From Hymenobacter sp. PAMC 26628 (lineage in GTDB: Bacteria; Bacteroidota; Bacteroidia; Cytophagales; Hymenobacteraceae): DNA of 64,000 bases. A program made the translations under genes and the position numbers. This document shows positions 1 through 8,474 of the stretch, in pieces (positions within the stretch are counted from its first letter, which is position 1; every line of letters starts with the position of its first letter). Under the pieces are notes generated by a model. That model was not told the origin of the DNA. It did no database searches and saw only the letters and a program-made list of their open reading frames with translations. Where the stretch lies: NCBI RefSeq assembly GCF_001562275.1, contig NZ_CP014304.1, forward strand, positions 3,100,001-3,164,000, written 5' to 3'.

Positions 1-187
1 CAAAGTGCACGCCTTCTACCAGCAGGTCGGTGGTCATCACCACTTCCTGCCCAGCGGTGGGGGCCAGGATGGCGGCGTCGTCGCCGATGCCGAGCACGGT
101 ACCGGGCTGGCGAAGGGTAATTTTTTGTTGCAGGCGGCGGATGAGGCCAAATTCGCCGAGGGCGTGGAGCGGGGTGAGGTCGGACAT
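1..187 (-). CDS. thiL: Thiamine-monophosphate kinase, N-terminal part (runs off the left edge)
   Basis: ThiL phosphorylates thiamine monophosphate to thiamine diphosphate in the cytoplasm. Reading the minus strand from the ATG at 187 gives 62 residues. They carry the family's N-terminal signatures: a helix ending IRRL, then GIGDDAA (Mg-ATP/substrate acidic motif) and TDLLVEGVHF. The rest of the gene lies outside the window. The start is supported by a TACCTTTG box about 40 bp upstream. The gene is divergent from the lipoprotein gene at 338. Family identification is confident although only a fifth or so of the protein is visible. Confidence 0.88.
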   Translation of the reverse strand, partial: MSDLTPLHALGEFGLIRRLQQKITLRQPGTVLGIGDDAAILAPTAGQEVVMTTDLLVEGVHF

Positions 188-227
188 GGGCGGAGCGCGG
201 GGAAACGGGCCGGTGGCGGCCCGGCCC

Positions 228-235
228 CAAAGGTA
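228..235 (-). promoter_or_regulatory. Bacteroidota -7 box (TACCTTTG) for thiL
   Basis: The minus strand reads TACCTTTG, an exact match to the Bacteroidota -7 consensus TAnnTTTG. It lies about 40 bp upstream of the thiL ATG. No convincing -33 TTG element is visible. Confidence 0.5.
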
Positions 236-296
236 CGGCCGGGGCCCCGGGGCGTTTGGCCGGGAGCCCGGGGGCCCCAGCCCCACACTACGCGGT

Positions 297-304
297 TACC
301 TTTG
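297..304 (+). promoter_or_regulatory. Bacteroidota -7 box (TACCTTTG) for the lipoprotein gene at 338
   Basis: TACCTTTG matches TAnnTTTG exactly and ends 33 bp before the ATG at 338. It supports 338, not a codon farther upstream, as the true start. Together with the box at 228-235 it makes a compact divergent promoter region. Confidence 0.5.
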
Positions 305-337
305 CCGTTGTCCGTTCACACCTCGTTGCTTACCGCT

Positions 338-964
338 ATGCTGCGCCCGTTTCGCTCCGCTTCCATTAAATCCATTTTCGGGGCCCTATTAATAATAGTG
401 GCCTGCGCCGCCTCGTGCAAGCGCGACGGCGGCACCGCCCGCTCCGCCACCGACCCGGCCTCGGCCACGGCCGTGCAGTCGCAACTGACGGTGCTGCGCG
501 ACTCGGCCGACGCCAAGTGGCAGGCCATGGTGGCCAGCGACGACCAGAAAATTGGCATCACGCGCCTGCTGCTGCGCGAATTGCAGCAGCAGCCCGGCTC
601 CAACTCCGCACAACTGGGGGCCCTGGCCGCCGCCAACGACCACCTCAAGGCCCGGCGCTATACCCAAACCAACCTGCCCTCGGCCCAAATCGACGCCTAC
701 GACGCCGCCCAGGATTCGCTGCTGCACGCCCTCTACCCCGTGGCCGCGCCCGCCGGCGGGGCCCCCAGCGAAAACGCCCGCAACTTCGTGGAAGGCCTCC
801 AGCAGCTCGACGCCGGGGTGGCCAGCTTCCGCATTCAGTACGACCGCGCCGCCAAGCAGTACAATGCCTACCTGGCCCTGCACCAAGCCGATGTGGCCCA
901 CTTCGGCGGCAAGTACCCGGTGCCGCAGCCGCTGCAGCTCTTCGAGCTAGGGGCCCCGCAGTAA
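338..964 (+). CDS. Putative lipoprotein, helical
   Basis: A 208-residue protein starting MLRPFRSASIKS, with a hydrophobic stretch and a lipobox-like AASC at about residues 24-27, so it is probably an acylated envelope protein. The mature part is rich in Ala, Gln, Leu and Asp and looks mostly helical. I recognise no catalytic motif. The frame is open back to position 5, but that part overlaps thiL and the promoter, and the signal peptide begins at 338. The function is unknown. Confidence 0.72.
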   Translation: MLRPFRSASIKSIFGALLIIVACAASCKRDGGTARSATDPASATAVQSQLTVLRDSADAKWQAMVASDDQKIGITRLLLRELQQQPGSNSAQLGALAAANDHLKARRYTQTNLPSAQIDAYDAAQDSLLHALYPVAAPAGGAPSENARNFVEGLQQLDAGVASFRIQYDRAAKQYNAYLALHQADVAHFGGKYPVPQPLQLFELGAPQ

Positions 965-986
965 CCCGTCTACCTGCTCGCTAAAG

Positions 987-1050
987 TGTTTAGGGCGTTT
1001 TCCAGTAGCTCGGACTACAAAGTCCGAGCTACTGGAAAACGCCCTAAACA
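987..1050. repeat. Perfect 30-bp inverted repeat with an AGTCCG core
   Basis: Arms 987-1016 and 1021-1050 are perfectly complementary with a 4-nt loop (ACAA). The core CGGACTACAAAGTCCG recurs at 5614-5720 and, partly, at 44841-44915, so this belongs to a dispersed palindromic family. It could also end transcription of the lipoprotein gene, but it has no clear T-run. Confidence 0.85.
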
Positions 1051-1057
1051 TTTATTT

Positions 1058-1418
1058 ATGTTTCTGTCTCTTACAGTATTACGCACTGTTGGGCTGCTAG
1101 TTACCGCCGCTGCGGGCACGGCCTGCCACCGGGGCCCCAGTGCCGCGACTTGCGGCACGCCCGCCACCGTGCGCGACCTCGGCGGCCTCGACCGCTGCGG
1201 CAAGGTGCTGGAGCTGGCCGGTGGCGCGCACCTGCTGCCGGCGGGGTTTGTTTGGGGCCACCGGTAACCAGCGCGTCACCATCGTCTACACGCCCCTGGC
1301 GGGCGCAATGGCAACCTGCATGACAGGCAAATTGGTGACCATTACCTGCACCAAAGCGGCCCAGTATGGGCTGTTGGGCCCCAGTGGGCGACATCGGTTT
1401 GGCATGATGGTTGGGTAG
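1058..1418 (+). pseudogene. Small secreted/lipoprotein gene broken by one frameshift
   Basis: The first frame (1058-1267) encodes a signal-peptide-like start and TPATVRDLGGLDRCGKVLEL, then stops shortly after LLPAG. The next frame continues with the other half of what looks like the same small Bacteroidota protein, including QRVTIVYTPL, then MATCMTGKLVTITC. Joined, they give a small Cys-rich protein of a type I recall having VRDL-GLDxCG in its first half and a CMxGK-V-xTC motif in its second. The break falls in a G/T-rich run near 1240-1260. It may be a real pseudogene or a sequencing error. The function is unknown. Confidence 0.55.
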
Positions 1419-1514
1419 GAAGTCACAACCCCCAGTAATGTTTTAACGTCTAATTAGATCGAAAAACTAGGGTTATTGCTATTTTTTCCATCCATCTTAT
1501 CAATTCTCTGCGCC

Positions 1515-1682
1515 ATGTTGAATTTCGTATTGCGGCGGCTCCTGCCCCTGGTGGTGCTCGGCAGCCTTGGACTTTCTTCCTGCGTGGTGCGCGAGCCGCG
1601 CCGCGGCTATGGCTATGGCAACGACCGCCACGACCGGTATGATGACCACCACGACCGGCGTGACCGCTACGACCGGTACTAA
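1515..1682 (+). CDS. Tiny lipoprotein with an Asp/Arg/His/Tyr tail
   Basis: A 55-residue protein. MLNFVLRRLLPLVVLGSLGL is a signal sequence followed by the lipobox LSSC at about residues 20-23. The mature part is almost entirely charged and aromatic, ending in repeats of DR(H/Y)D. The low-complexity tail could bind metals or polyanions, but nothing in the sequence proves that. The frame is open upstream to 1476, but 1515 places the signal sequence normally. It converges on pepF across a long hairpin. Confidence 0.6.
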   Translation: MLNFVLRRLLPLVVLGSLGLSSCVVREPRRGYGYGNDRHDRYDDHHDRRDRYDRY

Positions 1683-1699
1683 GTCGTCAGGCCCCGCGC

Positions 1700-1757
1700 G
1701 GCCCCGAACGCAACGAGCCGCCCGGAGTGATCCGGGCGGCTCGTTGCGTTCGGGGCC
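1700..1757. terminator. Long perfect hairpin between convergent genes
   Basis: The 27-bp arms 1700-1726 and 1731-1757 pair perfectly around a 4-nt loop (GTGA). The hairpin sits between the stop of the tiny lipoprotein gene and the stop of pepF, where a bidirectional terminator is expected. There is no strong T-run on either side. Confidence 0.65.
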
Positions 1758-1766
1758 CTATTGCGT

Positions 1767-3509
1767 TTACAAGACGGCCATTTCTTCGCGCACGAAGTCG
1801 GCCAGCGTGCGCAGGTAGTCGGTGCTGAAGTCGAAGCGGATGCCAGCGGCGGCGTAAATCTGGCCGATGGGCGCGGTGTAGCCCAAGGCCAAGGCCCGCT
1901 TGTAGGCCGCCAAGCCCTCGGCGGGATTTTGGCGGTAGTGGCGCCACACGGCAATGGCCCCGAGCTGGGCCATGGCGTACTCGATGTAGTAGAACGGCAC
2001 TTCGTAGAGGTGCAACTGCTTCTGCCACAGGTAGGGTTTAATGCCTTCCAGCCCGCGCCAGTCCACGGTGCGCTGGTTGAACTCGTCGAAGATTTCCGTC
2101 CAGCGGTGGTGGCGCTCGGTTTCGGTGTGCGCCGGGTGCTCGTACACCCAATGCTGAAACTTGTCGATGGTGGCCACCCAGGGGAAGGTTTCGAGCACGC
2201 TCTCCAAGTGCGTTTTCTTGGCCCGGCGCAAGTCGGCGGGATTCTCAAAAAACACGTCCCAGTGGTCCATGCTGATCAGCTCCATGCTCATCGAAGCCAG
2301 CTCGGCCACCTCGGATGGCGGGTGCTTGTCGGCGCCCAGCGCCAAGTGGCGCGTGAGGAAGCTGTGCACGGCGTGGCCGCCCTCGTGCAGCATCGTCACC
2401 ACGTCGCGCAGGCTGCTGGTAGCGTTCATGAAAATAAACGGCACGCCGGTTTCGTCCAGCGGGTAGTTGTAGCCGCCGGGGGCCTTGCCCTTGCGGCTTT
2501 CCAGATCGAGCTGGCCCATCTGGCGCATGGTGCGCAGGCAGTCGCCCAGGTACGGGTCGAGGGCCTGGAACACGGCGATGGTTTTCTCCAGCAGCTCTTC
2601 GCCGGTGGCGAAGGGGCGCAGCGGCGGCTGGCCGCTGGGGTCCACGTCGAGGTCCCAGGGGCGCAGGGCGGGCTGGTTCAGGTCCTGGCGGCGCTCCAAA
2701 TCGAGGTCGTCAATCAGGGGCACCACCGTTTCGCGGATGGCGCGGTGGAAGTTGAAGCAGTCTTGCGCCGTGTAGTCGAACCGGCCCAGCGCGGCAAACA
2801 TGTAGTCACGGAAGTTGCTAAAACCGGCGTTCAATGCCACCTGGTGGCGCAGGCCCACCAGCTCGGTAAACAGCGCGTCGAGGCTCTTGGCGTCGTGCAG
2901 GCGGCGCTGCTGCACGGCGCGCCAGGCGGTTTCGCGCACGGCGCGGTTGGGGCTTTTGAGGCGGTCGGCGGCCTGGGGCAGGGTCAGTTCCTCGCCGTCG
3001 AGCGTCACGGTCATGGCCCCGGCGGTGGCGGCGTACTGCTGCTGCTTGGTGCTGATTTCGGTTTTGAGCGGGATGTTTTCCACCCGGTAGATTTCCGAGG
3101 CCCGGCGCACCGAGCGCAGAAACACGCCGTAGCGCGTCTGGTCGAGCCCGCCGAGGTAGGGCGAGGCCAGCATCTTCTCGTTCAGGGCGTGGTCGTAGGG
3201 GGCCACGCGGGGCTCAATCTCGTTCACAAAATACTGGAACGCTTCGGAGCGGGCGGCATCCTGGGTAGCGCAAGTCATGCGGATGTAGCGCCAGGCCAGG
3301 TCTTCGCTCAACACGGCTTCCAGCTCCGAGCGGTCGAGCAGCCAGCGCTCCAGCGCCTCGGCCGAGGCCACAGGGCGGGCTTCAAGCTCCTGAAAGTAGC
3401 CTTCCAGCGCGGCCCAGTCCGTCACCTGAAAATCTTCGGGCACGTAATGGCGCGGGGGGCGCTGGGTGTCAGTGGCCGAGGCGGCCGAGGGTTCAGCAAA
3501 TTGGATCAT
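1767..3509 (-). CDS. pepF: M3-family oligoendopeptidase (PepF/OEF type)
   Basis: A 580-residue zinc metallopeptidase that trims short peptides in the cytoplasm. The active site reads MLHEGGHAVHSF, containing HExxH, and the third zinc ligand is expected in the following helix, VAELASMSMELISMD. Length and the all-helical layout fit family M3. There is no signal peptide. A TACCTTTC box lies 6 bp upstream of the ATG, suggesting a very short or absent leader. It converges on the small lipoprotein gene and is separated by about 147 bp from the reductase gene upstream. Confidence 0.93.
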   Translation of the reverse strand: MIQFAEPSAASATDTQRPPRHYVPEDFQVTDWAALEGYFQELEARPVASAEALERWLLDRSELEAVLSEDLAWRYIRMTCATQDAARSEAFQYFVNEIEPRVAPYDHALNEKMLASPYLGGLDQTRYGVFLRSVRRASEIYRVENIPLKTEISTKQQQYAATAGAMTVTLDGEELTLPQAADRLKSPNRAVRETAWRAVQQRRLHDAKSLDALFTELVGLRHQVALNAGFSNFRDYMFAALGRFDYTAQDCFNFHRAIRETVVPLIDDLDLERRQDLNQPALRPWDLDVDPSGQPPLRPFATGEELLEKTIAVFQALDPYLGDCLRTMRQMGQLDLESRKGKAPGGYNYPLDETGVPFIFMNATSSLRDVVTMLHEGGHAVHSFLTRHLALGADKHPPSEVAELASMSMELISMDHWDVFFENPADLRRAKKTHLESVLETFPWVATIDKFQHWVYEHPAHTETERHHRWTEIFDEFNQRTVDWRGLEGIKPYLWQKQLHLYEVPFYYIEYAMAQLGAIAVWRHYRQNPAEGLAAYKRALALGYTAPIGQIYAAAGIRFDFSTDYLRTLADFVREEMAVL

Positions 3510-3515
3510 CAGAAG

Positions 3516-3523
3516 GAAAGGTA
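3516..3523 (-). promoter_or_regulatory. Near-consensus -7 box directly upstream of pepF
   Basis: The minus strand reads TACCTTTC, seven of eight to TAnnTTTG, only 6 bp from the start codon. The same geometry is seen before cca, murI, the ABC-F gene and the sorting-domain protein, which suggests leaderless transcripts. Confidence 0.4.
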
Positions 3524-3656
3524 AGCGTCGTGGGCGCGCGGGTGAGCCCGACCGGCGCGGTATGCAATATCTGCAATATTCCGCAAAATAGGGCCCCGGG
3601 GCCGGCCGGCGAAGGCTTGCAAACTCCCGGCACGGGCAAAAAGTTGCCCGGGGGCC

Positions 3657-4760
3657 CTAGCCTATCTCTATCACCACGTCGTCGGTTTGGGGGTGGGCCA
3701 CGCAGGTCAGAATGTAGCCCTGCTTCAGTTCCGAATCCGACAAGCCGTCGCGCTCGTCGAGGTGCACCTTGCCGCTCAGGCACTTACCGCGGCAGGCGGT
3801 GCACACCCCCGCCTGGCACGAATACGGCAGGTCAATGTCCTGGTCGAGGGCGGCGTCGAGGATGGTGGTGCCCGCGGGCACGGCCACCACGTACTCGGCC
3901 CCTTCGTACTGCACCGTAACGCGCCGGGCCCCGGCGGGGGCATCGGCCGGGCTGGCCGACACGTCGCCGTGCGCGCCGGCCGCCGCCACGGCCGCTTCCT
4001 CAAACGCGCTGGTCGAAGCCGTGAAGCTCTCCCAGTGCACGCGGCTCTCGGGCACGCACAGCAGGGCAAACGCGGCGCGCGCCTCCGTCATCAGCCCCTC
4101 GGGCCCGCAGAGGAAGTACTCGGCCTGCTCGGCCGGAAACTGGTGGCGCTGCTCCAGGATGCGCAGCAGCGTGGTGCGGTTGAGGCGGCCGGTGTGCTGG
4201 TGGGGGCCCCCGGGGCGCAGCGGCTGGCTGTACACGTGCTCTACTTGCAGGCGGCCGCGGCTGGCGGCCTCCAGTTGTGCGAGCTGGTCTTTGAAGATGA
4301 CGTTTTCCTCGTCGCGGTTGCCGTAAATCAGGAGTACGTGGCTGGCGGGCTCGCCGTGCAGCACGGCCTTCAGCATGGCCATGAGCGGGGTGATGCCCGA
4401 GCCGGCCCCCACCAGCACCAGCGAGCGGGCCGCCTTGGGGCTGGGCTTGAGGGTGAAGTTGCCGAGCGGGTTCATCACTTCAATCTGCTGGCCCACGCGC
4501 ACGGTGTCAAGCAAGTAGTTGCTCATCAAGCCGCCCACCACGCGCTTCACCGTCACGGCCAGGCGCGGGGCTTCGTGCGGGGTGCTGCTGAGCGAGTAGG
4601 CGCGGCGCTCCTTTTTGCCGCCGGGCCCGCAGGGCAGAATCAGGGTCAGGAACTGGCCGGGCTGGGCCGCAATGGGCTGCCGGTCGGGCCGCTCCAGGTG
4701 AATGGTGATGGCATCGGGGGTTTCCTGGGTCAGCGCAACAACGGTCAGGGTTTGGTACAT
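3657..4760 (-). CDS. FAD/NAD(P) oxidoreductase with C-terminal 2Fe-2S ferredoxin domain (PaaE-like)
   Basis: A 367-residue electron-transfer flavoprotein. Residues 1-100 form the FAD domain with the signature RAYSLSS. The middle is an NAD(P) domain with GAGSGITPLMAML. The last 90 residues are a plant-type ferredoxin domain with CQAGVCTACRGKC and a final Cys in LTCVAHP, the C-x4-C-x2-C plus distal C pattern. The order FAD-NAD-2Fe2S matches PaaE, the reductase of phenylacetyl-CoA epoxidase, and related reductases. No paa genes are nearby, so the partner oxygenase or desaturase is unknown. An Ala-rich linker of about 35 residues precedes the ferredoxin domain. Confidence 0.88.
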   Translation of the reverse strand: MYQTLTVVALTQETPDAITIHLERPDRQPIAAQPGQFLTLILPCGPGGKKERRAYSLSSTPHEAPRLAVTVKRVVGGLMSNYLLDTVRVGQQIEVMNPLGNFTLKPSPKAARSLVLVGAGSGITPLMAMLKAVLHGEPASHVLLIYGNRDEENVIFKDQLAQLEAASRGRLQVEHVYSQPLRPGGPHQHTGRLNRTTLLRILEQRHQFPAEQAEYFLCGPEGLMTEARAAFALLCVPESRVHWESFTASTSAFEEAAVAAAGAHGDVSASPADAPAGARRVTVQYEGAEYVVAVPAGTTILDAALDQDIDLPYSCQAGVCTACRGKCLSGKVHLDERDGLSDSELKQGYILTCVAHPQTDDVVIEIG

Positions 4761-4927
4761 CTTATATTAACGGAGGGAATGGATACTGGAAAGCGGCGGC
4801 TAGGAAGTGGCCAGGCCGCCGGGGCCCCACGGGGCAGGCGGCGCGCGGCGCGAAACCGGGCCTCAAAGGTAACTTGCCGCGGCCCCGGGGGTTTTGCCGC
4901 CGAGGGCCCCGCGCCAAAATTTCGCCC

Positions 4928-5611
4928 ATGCCCACCCCTTTTCTCCGCGCCCTGGCGCTGGCCCCGGCCGCGCCGGTGGTGCCCGTGCCCCTGGGGGCCC
5001 CCAGCGCCGCCCGCCTCGATTTCACCGCCGCCAACCCGCTGCTCACCCCCGAAGCCCTGCGCGACACGCCGGCCTTCGATGCGCTGGTGCAGCGCCTGCT
5101 GGCCGACCAGCGCGCCACCACCGGCCTCGGCGGCTACCTCGAGAACCGCGTCATCTACCGCCGCAGCGCTCATTTTGGGGCGGCCGAGCTGGCCCGCTCC
5201 CTGCACCTGGGCGTGGACGTGTGGGTGCCCGCCGGCACGCCCGTGGCCGCGCCGCTGCCCGCCACCGTGCACAGCCTGGCCGACAACAACAACTTTGGCG
5301 ACTACGGCCCCACCGCCATTTTGCAGCACGAACTGGCCGGCACCGTTTTTTATAGCCTCTACGGCCACCTGGGCCGCGCCGAGTGGCAGCACCTGCGCCC
5401 TGGCCAGGCCCTGGCCACCGGCGAAACCTTCGCCACTGTGGGGCCCTACCCCGAGAACGGCGACTGGCCCCCGCACCTGCACTTCCAGCTGATGCTGGAC
5501 CTGCAAGGCCGCCGGGGCGACTTCCCCGGCGTGGCCCGGCCCGACGAGCGGGACCACTGGACCGCGCTCTGCCCCGACCCGAATTTGCTGCTGCGCTCGC
5601 CCCTGCTTTAG
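4928..5611 (+). CDS. M23-family peptidase (LytM-like)
   Basis: A 227-residue protein with the LytM zinc-site pattern: HLGVDVW (first His and Asp), YGHLG, and the closing HLHF. Such enzymes cut peptidoglycan cross-links or related peptides. No clear signal peptide is visible; the N-terminus is Ala/Pro-rich, so location is unclear. The start at 4928 was chosen because the upstream extension is GC-rich non-coding sequence. It is followed at once by a palindromic repeat and then the convergent permease gene. Confidence 0.85.
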   Translation: MPTPFLRALALAPAAPVVPVPLGAPSAARLDFTAANPLLTPEALRDTPAFDALVQRLLADQRATTGLGGYLENRVIYRRSAHFGAAELARSLHLGVDVWVPAGTPVAAPLPATVHSLADNNNFGDYGPTAILQHELAGTVFYSLYGHLGRAEWQHLRPGQALATGETFATVGPYPENGDWPPHLHFQLMLDLQGRRGDFPGVARPDERDHWTALCPDPNLLLRSPLL

Positions 5612-5613
5612 TA

Positions 5614-5720
5614 GAACGTAGCGCGGACTTTGTAGTCCGCGGCGCTGCCCGGTCGCCCAACGGCAATCGGCAGGAAGAAGCGAGCGCCGCGGACTACAAA
5701 GTCCGCACTACAGCCGTTCT
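5614..5720. repeat. Palindromic repeat pair with GCGGACTACAAAGTCCGC core
   Basis: Two inverted copies of a GCGGACT-TGTAGTCCGC palindrome are separated by about 45 bp, and the outer ends AGAACG / CGTTCT are also complementary. It fills the gap between two convergent genes and just touches the stop of the permease gene. It is the same family as the repeats at 987-1050 and 44841-44915. Confidence 0.8.
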
Positions 5721-6936
5721 AATCGAACTTGATGGCTACTACGGGCTTAATCCGCGAGATTAAGTACGTGGGAACCAGAATGGCCAACAGCGTGGTGCCG
5801 AAGGTGGCCACGTTGAGCACAAGCAGCACTTTAAAGTCCCAGAAAATGGGCACGCGGTCCATGTAATAGTTCTCGGGGTCGAGTGGGATGACCTTGAAGT
5901 AGTACTGGATGGCGCAGAAGCCCAGCCCTACGGCGTTGCCGATGAGCATGCCGCGCACCGTGAGCGAGAGGCCCCGGAAGAAGAACATCTGCCGGATTTG
6001 GTTGTCCGTCGCGCCCAGCGCCTTCAGCACGCCAATCATGTTGGTGCGCTCCAAAATCATGATGAAAATGGTGGCCACCATGTTGAACGTGGCCACAAAA
6101 ATAATGAGCACCAAGAAGATGAGGACGTTGCGGTTGAGCAGTTGCAGCCAGTCGAAGAGCTGGGCGTACTGCTCGGTAATCTTGTCGATTTTGAGGTCGT
6201 AGGGCAGCGCCTCGTAGATCTGGTCGGCGGTGCGGTCGAGGCGCTTGAAGTCCTTGAGCACCACTTCCAGGCCCCCGACCAGCGAGTCGGGCCAAGCGTT
6301 CAATTCCCGAATCTGCCGGATGTCGCCCACCACGTAGGCCTCGTCGAACTCGTCGAGCCCGGTTTGGTAAATGCCGCTCACCCGGAAGCGCCGGATGCGC
6401 GGCGGGTTCTGAATGAAGTAGAACAGCGCCTCGCTGCCCACCTTGAGGTTCAGCTTGTTGGCCATCTTGCGCGAGAGCAGCACGTCGGTGCTGGCCGAGT
6501 CGGCGGGGAAGTGCAGGAAATCGCCCGCCACCAGGTTTTGGCGCATGGGCGACTGGCCTTCCTTCTCATCAATGCCCTTCATCACCACGCCCAGCACCTC
6601 GTCGGGGGTTTTGATGATGGCCGTTTTGTAGGCGTACGCCTGCACCGTTTTCACCTGCGGGAACTGGTGCAGGCGCTTCTCGACGGACGGGCCCCCGATG
6701 GGGGCCACTTCGAGCGAATTGTTGGTGTCGTAGCGCGACACCTGGAGGTGGGCCCCAAACGAGAAAATCTTGCTCTGAATCTCGTTGCGGAACCCTTGCA
6801 GGATGGCAAACGACACAATCATCACGCCCAGCCCCATGGCGATGCTGATGATGGCTATTTTTGTGACCGACGAAGTGAAGGAGCCGGAATCGGCCCCGCC
6901 GTCGATTTTGTGCGATATGTAGCGGGCAACGTTCAT
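5719..6936 (-). CDS. ABC transporter permease of the LolC/LolE-FtsX type
   Basis: A 405-residue inner-membrane protein. It begins MNVARYISHKI, has one membrane segment near residues 25-45, a periplasmic MacB-like domain, then three more segments (about 280-300, 325-350, 375-395). This four-helix FtsX layout is typical of LolC/LolE, which release lipoproteins to the outer-membrane carrier. The motif ILERTNMIGVLKALGATD is the cytoplasmic coupling region. No LolD-type ATPase is adjacent; one lies at 33807 but pairs with a different permease. The long N-terminal extension in frame was rejected because the membrane anchor sits at the chosen start. Confidence 0.87.
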   Translation of the reverse strand: MNVARYISHKIDGGADSGSFTSSVTKIAIISIAMGLGVMIVSFAILQGFRNEIQSKIFSFGAHLQVSRYDTNNSLEVAPIGGPSVEKRLHQFPQVKTVQAYAYKTAIIKTPDEVLGVVMKGIDEKEGQSPMRQNLVAGDFLHFPADSASTDVLLSRKMANKLNLKVGSEALFYFIQNPPRIRRFRVSGIYQTGLDEFDEAYVVGDIRQIRELNAWPDSLVGGLEVVLKDFKRLDRTADQIYEALPYDLKIDKITEQYAQLFDWLQLLNRNVLIFLVLIIFVATFNMVATIFIMILERTNMIGVLKALGATDNQIRQMFFFRGLSLTVRGMLIGNAVGLGFCAIQYYFKVIPLDPENYYMDRVPIFWDFKVLLVLNVATFGTTLLAILVPTYLISRIKPVVAIKFD

Positions 6937-7018
6937 GCAGTGCCGTAAAGCTACGCAGATTGCGCACCCCCGAACTCGGAATTTTCGCTTTTCAACGCAA
7001 ACCAACGCCCCTCCCGTC

Positions 7019-8230
7019 ATGCCCAGCCCCACTTTGTTTCCTTTCCTGGCGCTGCTGCTGGCGCTGCGCACCTGCACCGCGGCGCCGGGGCCTACCTCGG
7101 CCCAGCCGGCGGCCGGGGCCCCGGGGCCGGCCGGCCCGGTGGTGGGCGCGGCGCGGCTGGCGCAGTACTTGCCGCAGCTTAAGGGCAAGCGCGTGGGGTT
7201 AGTCGTCAACCAGTCGAGCCGCGTGGGCAACACCTATTTAGTAGACACGCTGCGCAGCCGGGGCGTGAACGTGACGGCCATCTTCGCGCCCGAGCACGGC
7301 TTCCGCGGCGAGGCCGCCGACGGTGCCACCATCCAGGACGGGCGCGATGCCCGCAGCGGCGTGCCCGTGCGCTCGGTGTACGGCAAAACCAAGAAGCCCA
7401 CCCCCGAAATGCTGGCCGACGTGGACGTGCTAATCTTTGACATTCAGGACGTAGGGGCCCGGTTCTACACCTTCATCAGCACGCTGCACCTGGTAATGGA
7501 AGCCGCCGCCGAGCAGGGCAAAACCGTTATCGTGCTCGACCGGCCCAACCCCAACGGCACCGCCGTGGACGGCCCCGTGCGCGAGCCCGCGCTGGCCTCG
7601 TTCGTGGGCCAAGACGCGCTGCCCATCGCCCACGGCCTCACGGTGGGCGAGCTGGCGCAGATGATCAACGGCGAAAAGTGGCTGGCCGGCGGCCGCCGCT
7701 GCCGCCTCACGGTGGTGCCGCTGGGCCCCGGCTACACCCACGCCACGCCCTATGCGCTGCCCGTGCGCCCCTCGCCCAACCTGCCCACGCCCCACGCCGT
7801 GGCCCTGTACCCCACCGTGTGCCTGTTCGAGGGCACCAATGTGAGCGTGGGCCGCGGCACCGATTTCCCGTTTGAGGCCATTGGGGGCCCCGCGCAGCCG
7901 GCCAGCCGGCCGTTCTCGTTCACCCCGAAGCCCAACGCTGGCTCGCCCACCCCGCCGCTCAACGGCCAACTCTGTTATGGGCTGGATTTGCGCGGGGCCC
8001 CGGTGCCGCCCACCGGCTTGTCGGTGCAGTACCTGCTTGATTTTTATAAACAAAGCACCGACAAGGAGCATTTTTTCACCAAGTACTTCGAACAGCTCAG
8101 CGGCACGCCGGCCCTGCGCCAGCAAATCATCGCCGGCAAAACCGAAGCCGAAATCCGCGCCTCCTGGGAGCCCGGGCTGGGCCAGTTCAAGCAAATGCGC
8201 AAGAAGTATTTGCTGTACCCGGAGCGGTAG
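7019..8230 (+). CDS. DUF1343 / NamZ-type exo-beta-N-acetylmuramidase
   Basis: A 403-residue secreted protein with a signal peptide (residues 1-21, with TCTAA near the cleavage site). The core shows the DUF1343 hallmarks: KRVGLVVNQSSRVG, the IFAPEHGFRG loop, VDVLIFDIQDVGARFYTF and LDRPNPNG. NamZ of this family releases MurNAc from the non-reducing end of peptidoglycan fragments, so a role in wall recycling is likely. It is divergent from the permease gene, with 82 bp between the two starts. Confidence 0.87.
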   Translation: MPSPTLFPFLALLLALRTCTAAPGPTSAQPAAGAPGPAGPVVGAARLAQYLPQLKGKRVGLVVNQSSRVGNTYLVDTLRSRGVNVTAIFAPEHGFRGEAADGATIQDGRDARSGVPVRSVYGKTKKPTPEMLADVDVLIFDIQDVGARFYTFISTLHLVMEAAAEQGKTVIVLDRPNPNGTAVDGPVREPALASFVGQDALPIAHGLTVGELAQMINGEKWLAGGRRCRLTVVPLGPGYTHATPYALPVRPSPNLPTPHAVALYPTVCLFEGTNVSVGRGTDFPFEAIGGPAQPASRPFSFTPKPNAGSPTPPLNGQLCYGLDLRGAPVPPTGLSVQYLLDFYKQSTDKEHFFTKYFEQLSGTPALRQQIIAGKTEAEIRASWEPGLGQFKQMRKKYLLYPER

Positions 8231-8248
8231 CCGGCCGGGAGCGGCAAA

Positions 8249-8440
8249 AACACGAATCGGTTCGGCAAATTGCCAACCCGGATCATAAAAATGTTGACTC
8301 GGGTCAGTAAAATAACGACCCGGGTCGATAAATTCACGACTTAGGTCGACAGATTCACAATCCGATTCGGCAGAATCACGACCTAGATTAATAGAAACAC
8401 GCTTTCATTTGACAAAACCACGGCCGGGGTTGGCAAAGCT
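8249..8440. repeat. Degenerate tandem repeat with a period of about 21 bp
   Basis: About nine imperfect units of 21-22 bp follow one another, for example ACGACCCGGGTCGATAAATTC, ACGACTTAGGTCGACAGATTC and ACAATCCGATTCGGCAGAATC. Each has an ACGA-type start, a C/G-rich centre and an A-rich end. The run fills the gap between the NamZ gene and fmt. No convincing gene lies in it; the frame opened on the minus strand shows a 7-residue periodicity that merely reflects the DNA period. Confidence 0.65.
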
Positions 8441-8474
8441 TCCCGCGCCGCTCGCCAAAGCTTTCTCCTAGCAC

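Noticed and set aside
5..337. Upstream extension of the first lipoprotein
   Set aside because: It overlaps thiL and the divergent promoters, and the signal peptide starts at 338.
1761..3524. Long open frame on the plus strand opposite pepF
   Set aside because: It mirrors pepF in GC-rich DNA; the pepF frame has the HExxH site and family sequence, while this one has only His/Val/Gly-rich low complexity.
8044..8337. Minus-strand protein with 7-residue periodicity
   Set aside because: The periodicity comes from the 21-bp DNA repeat; part of the frame is antisense to the NamZ gene.
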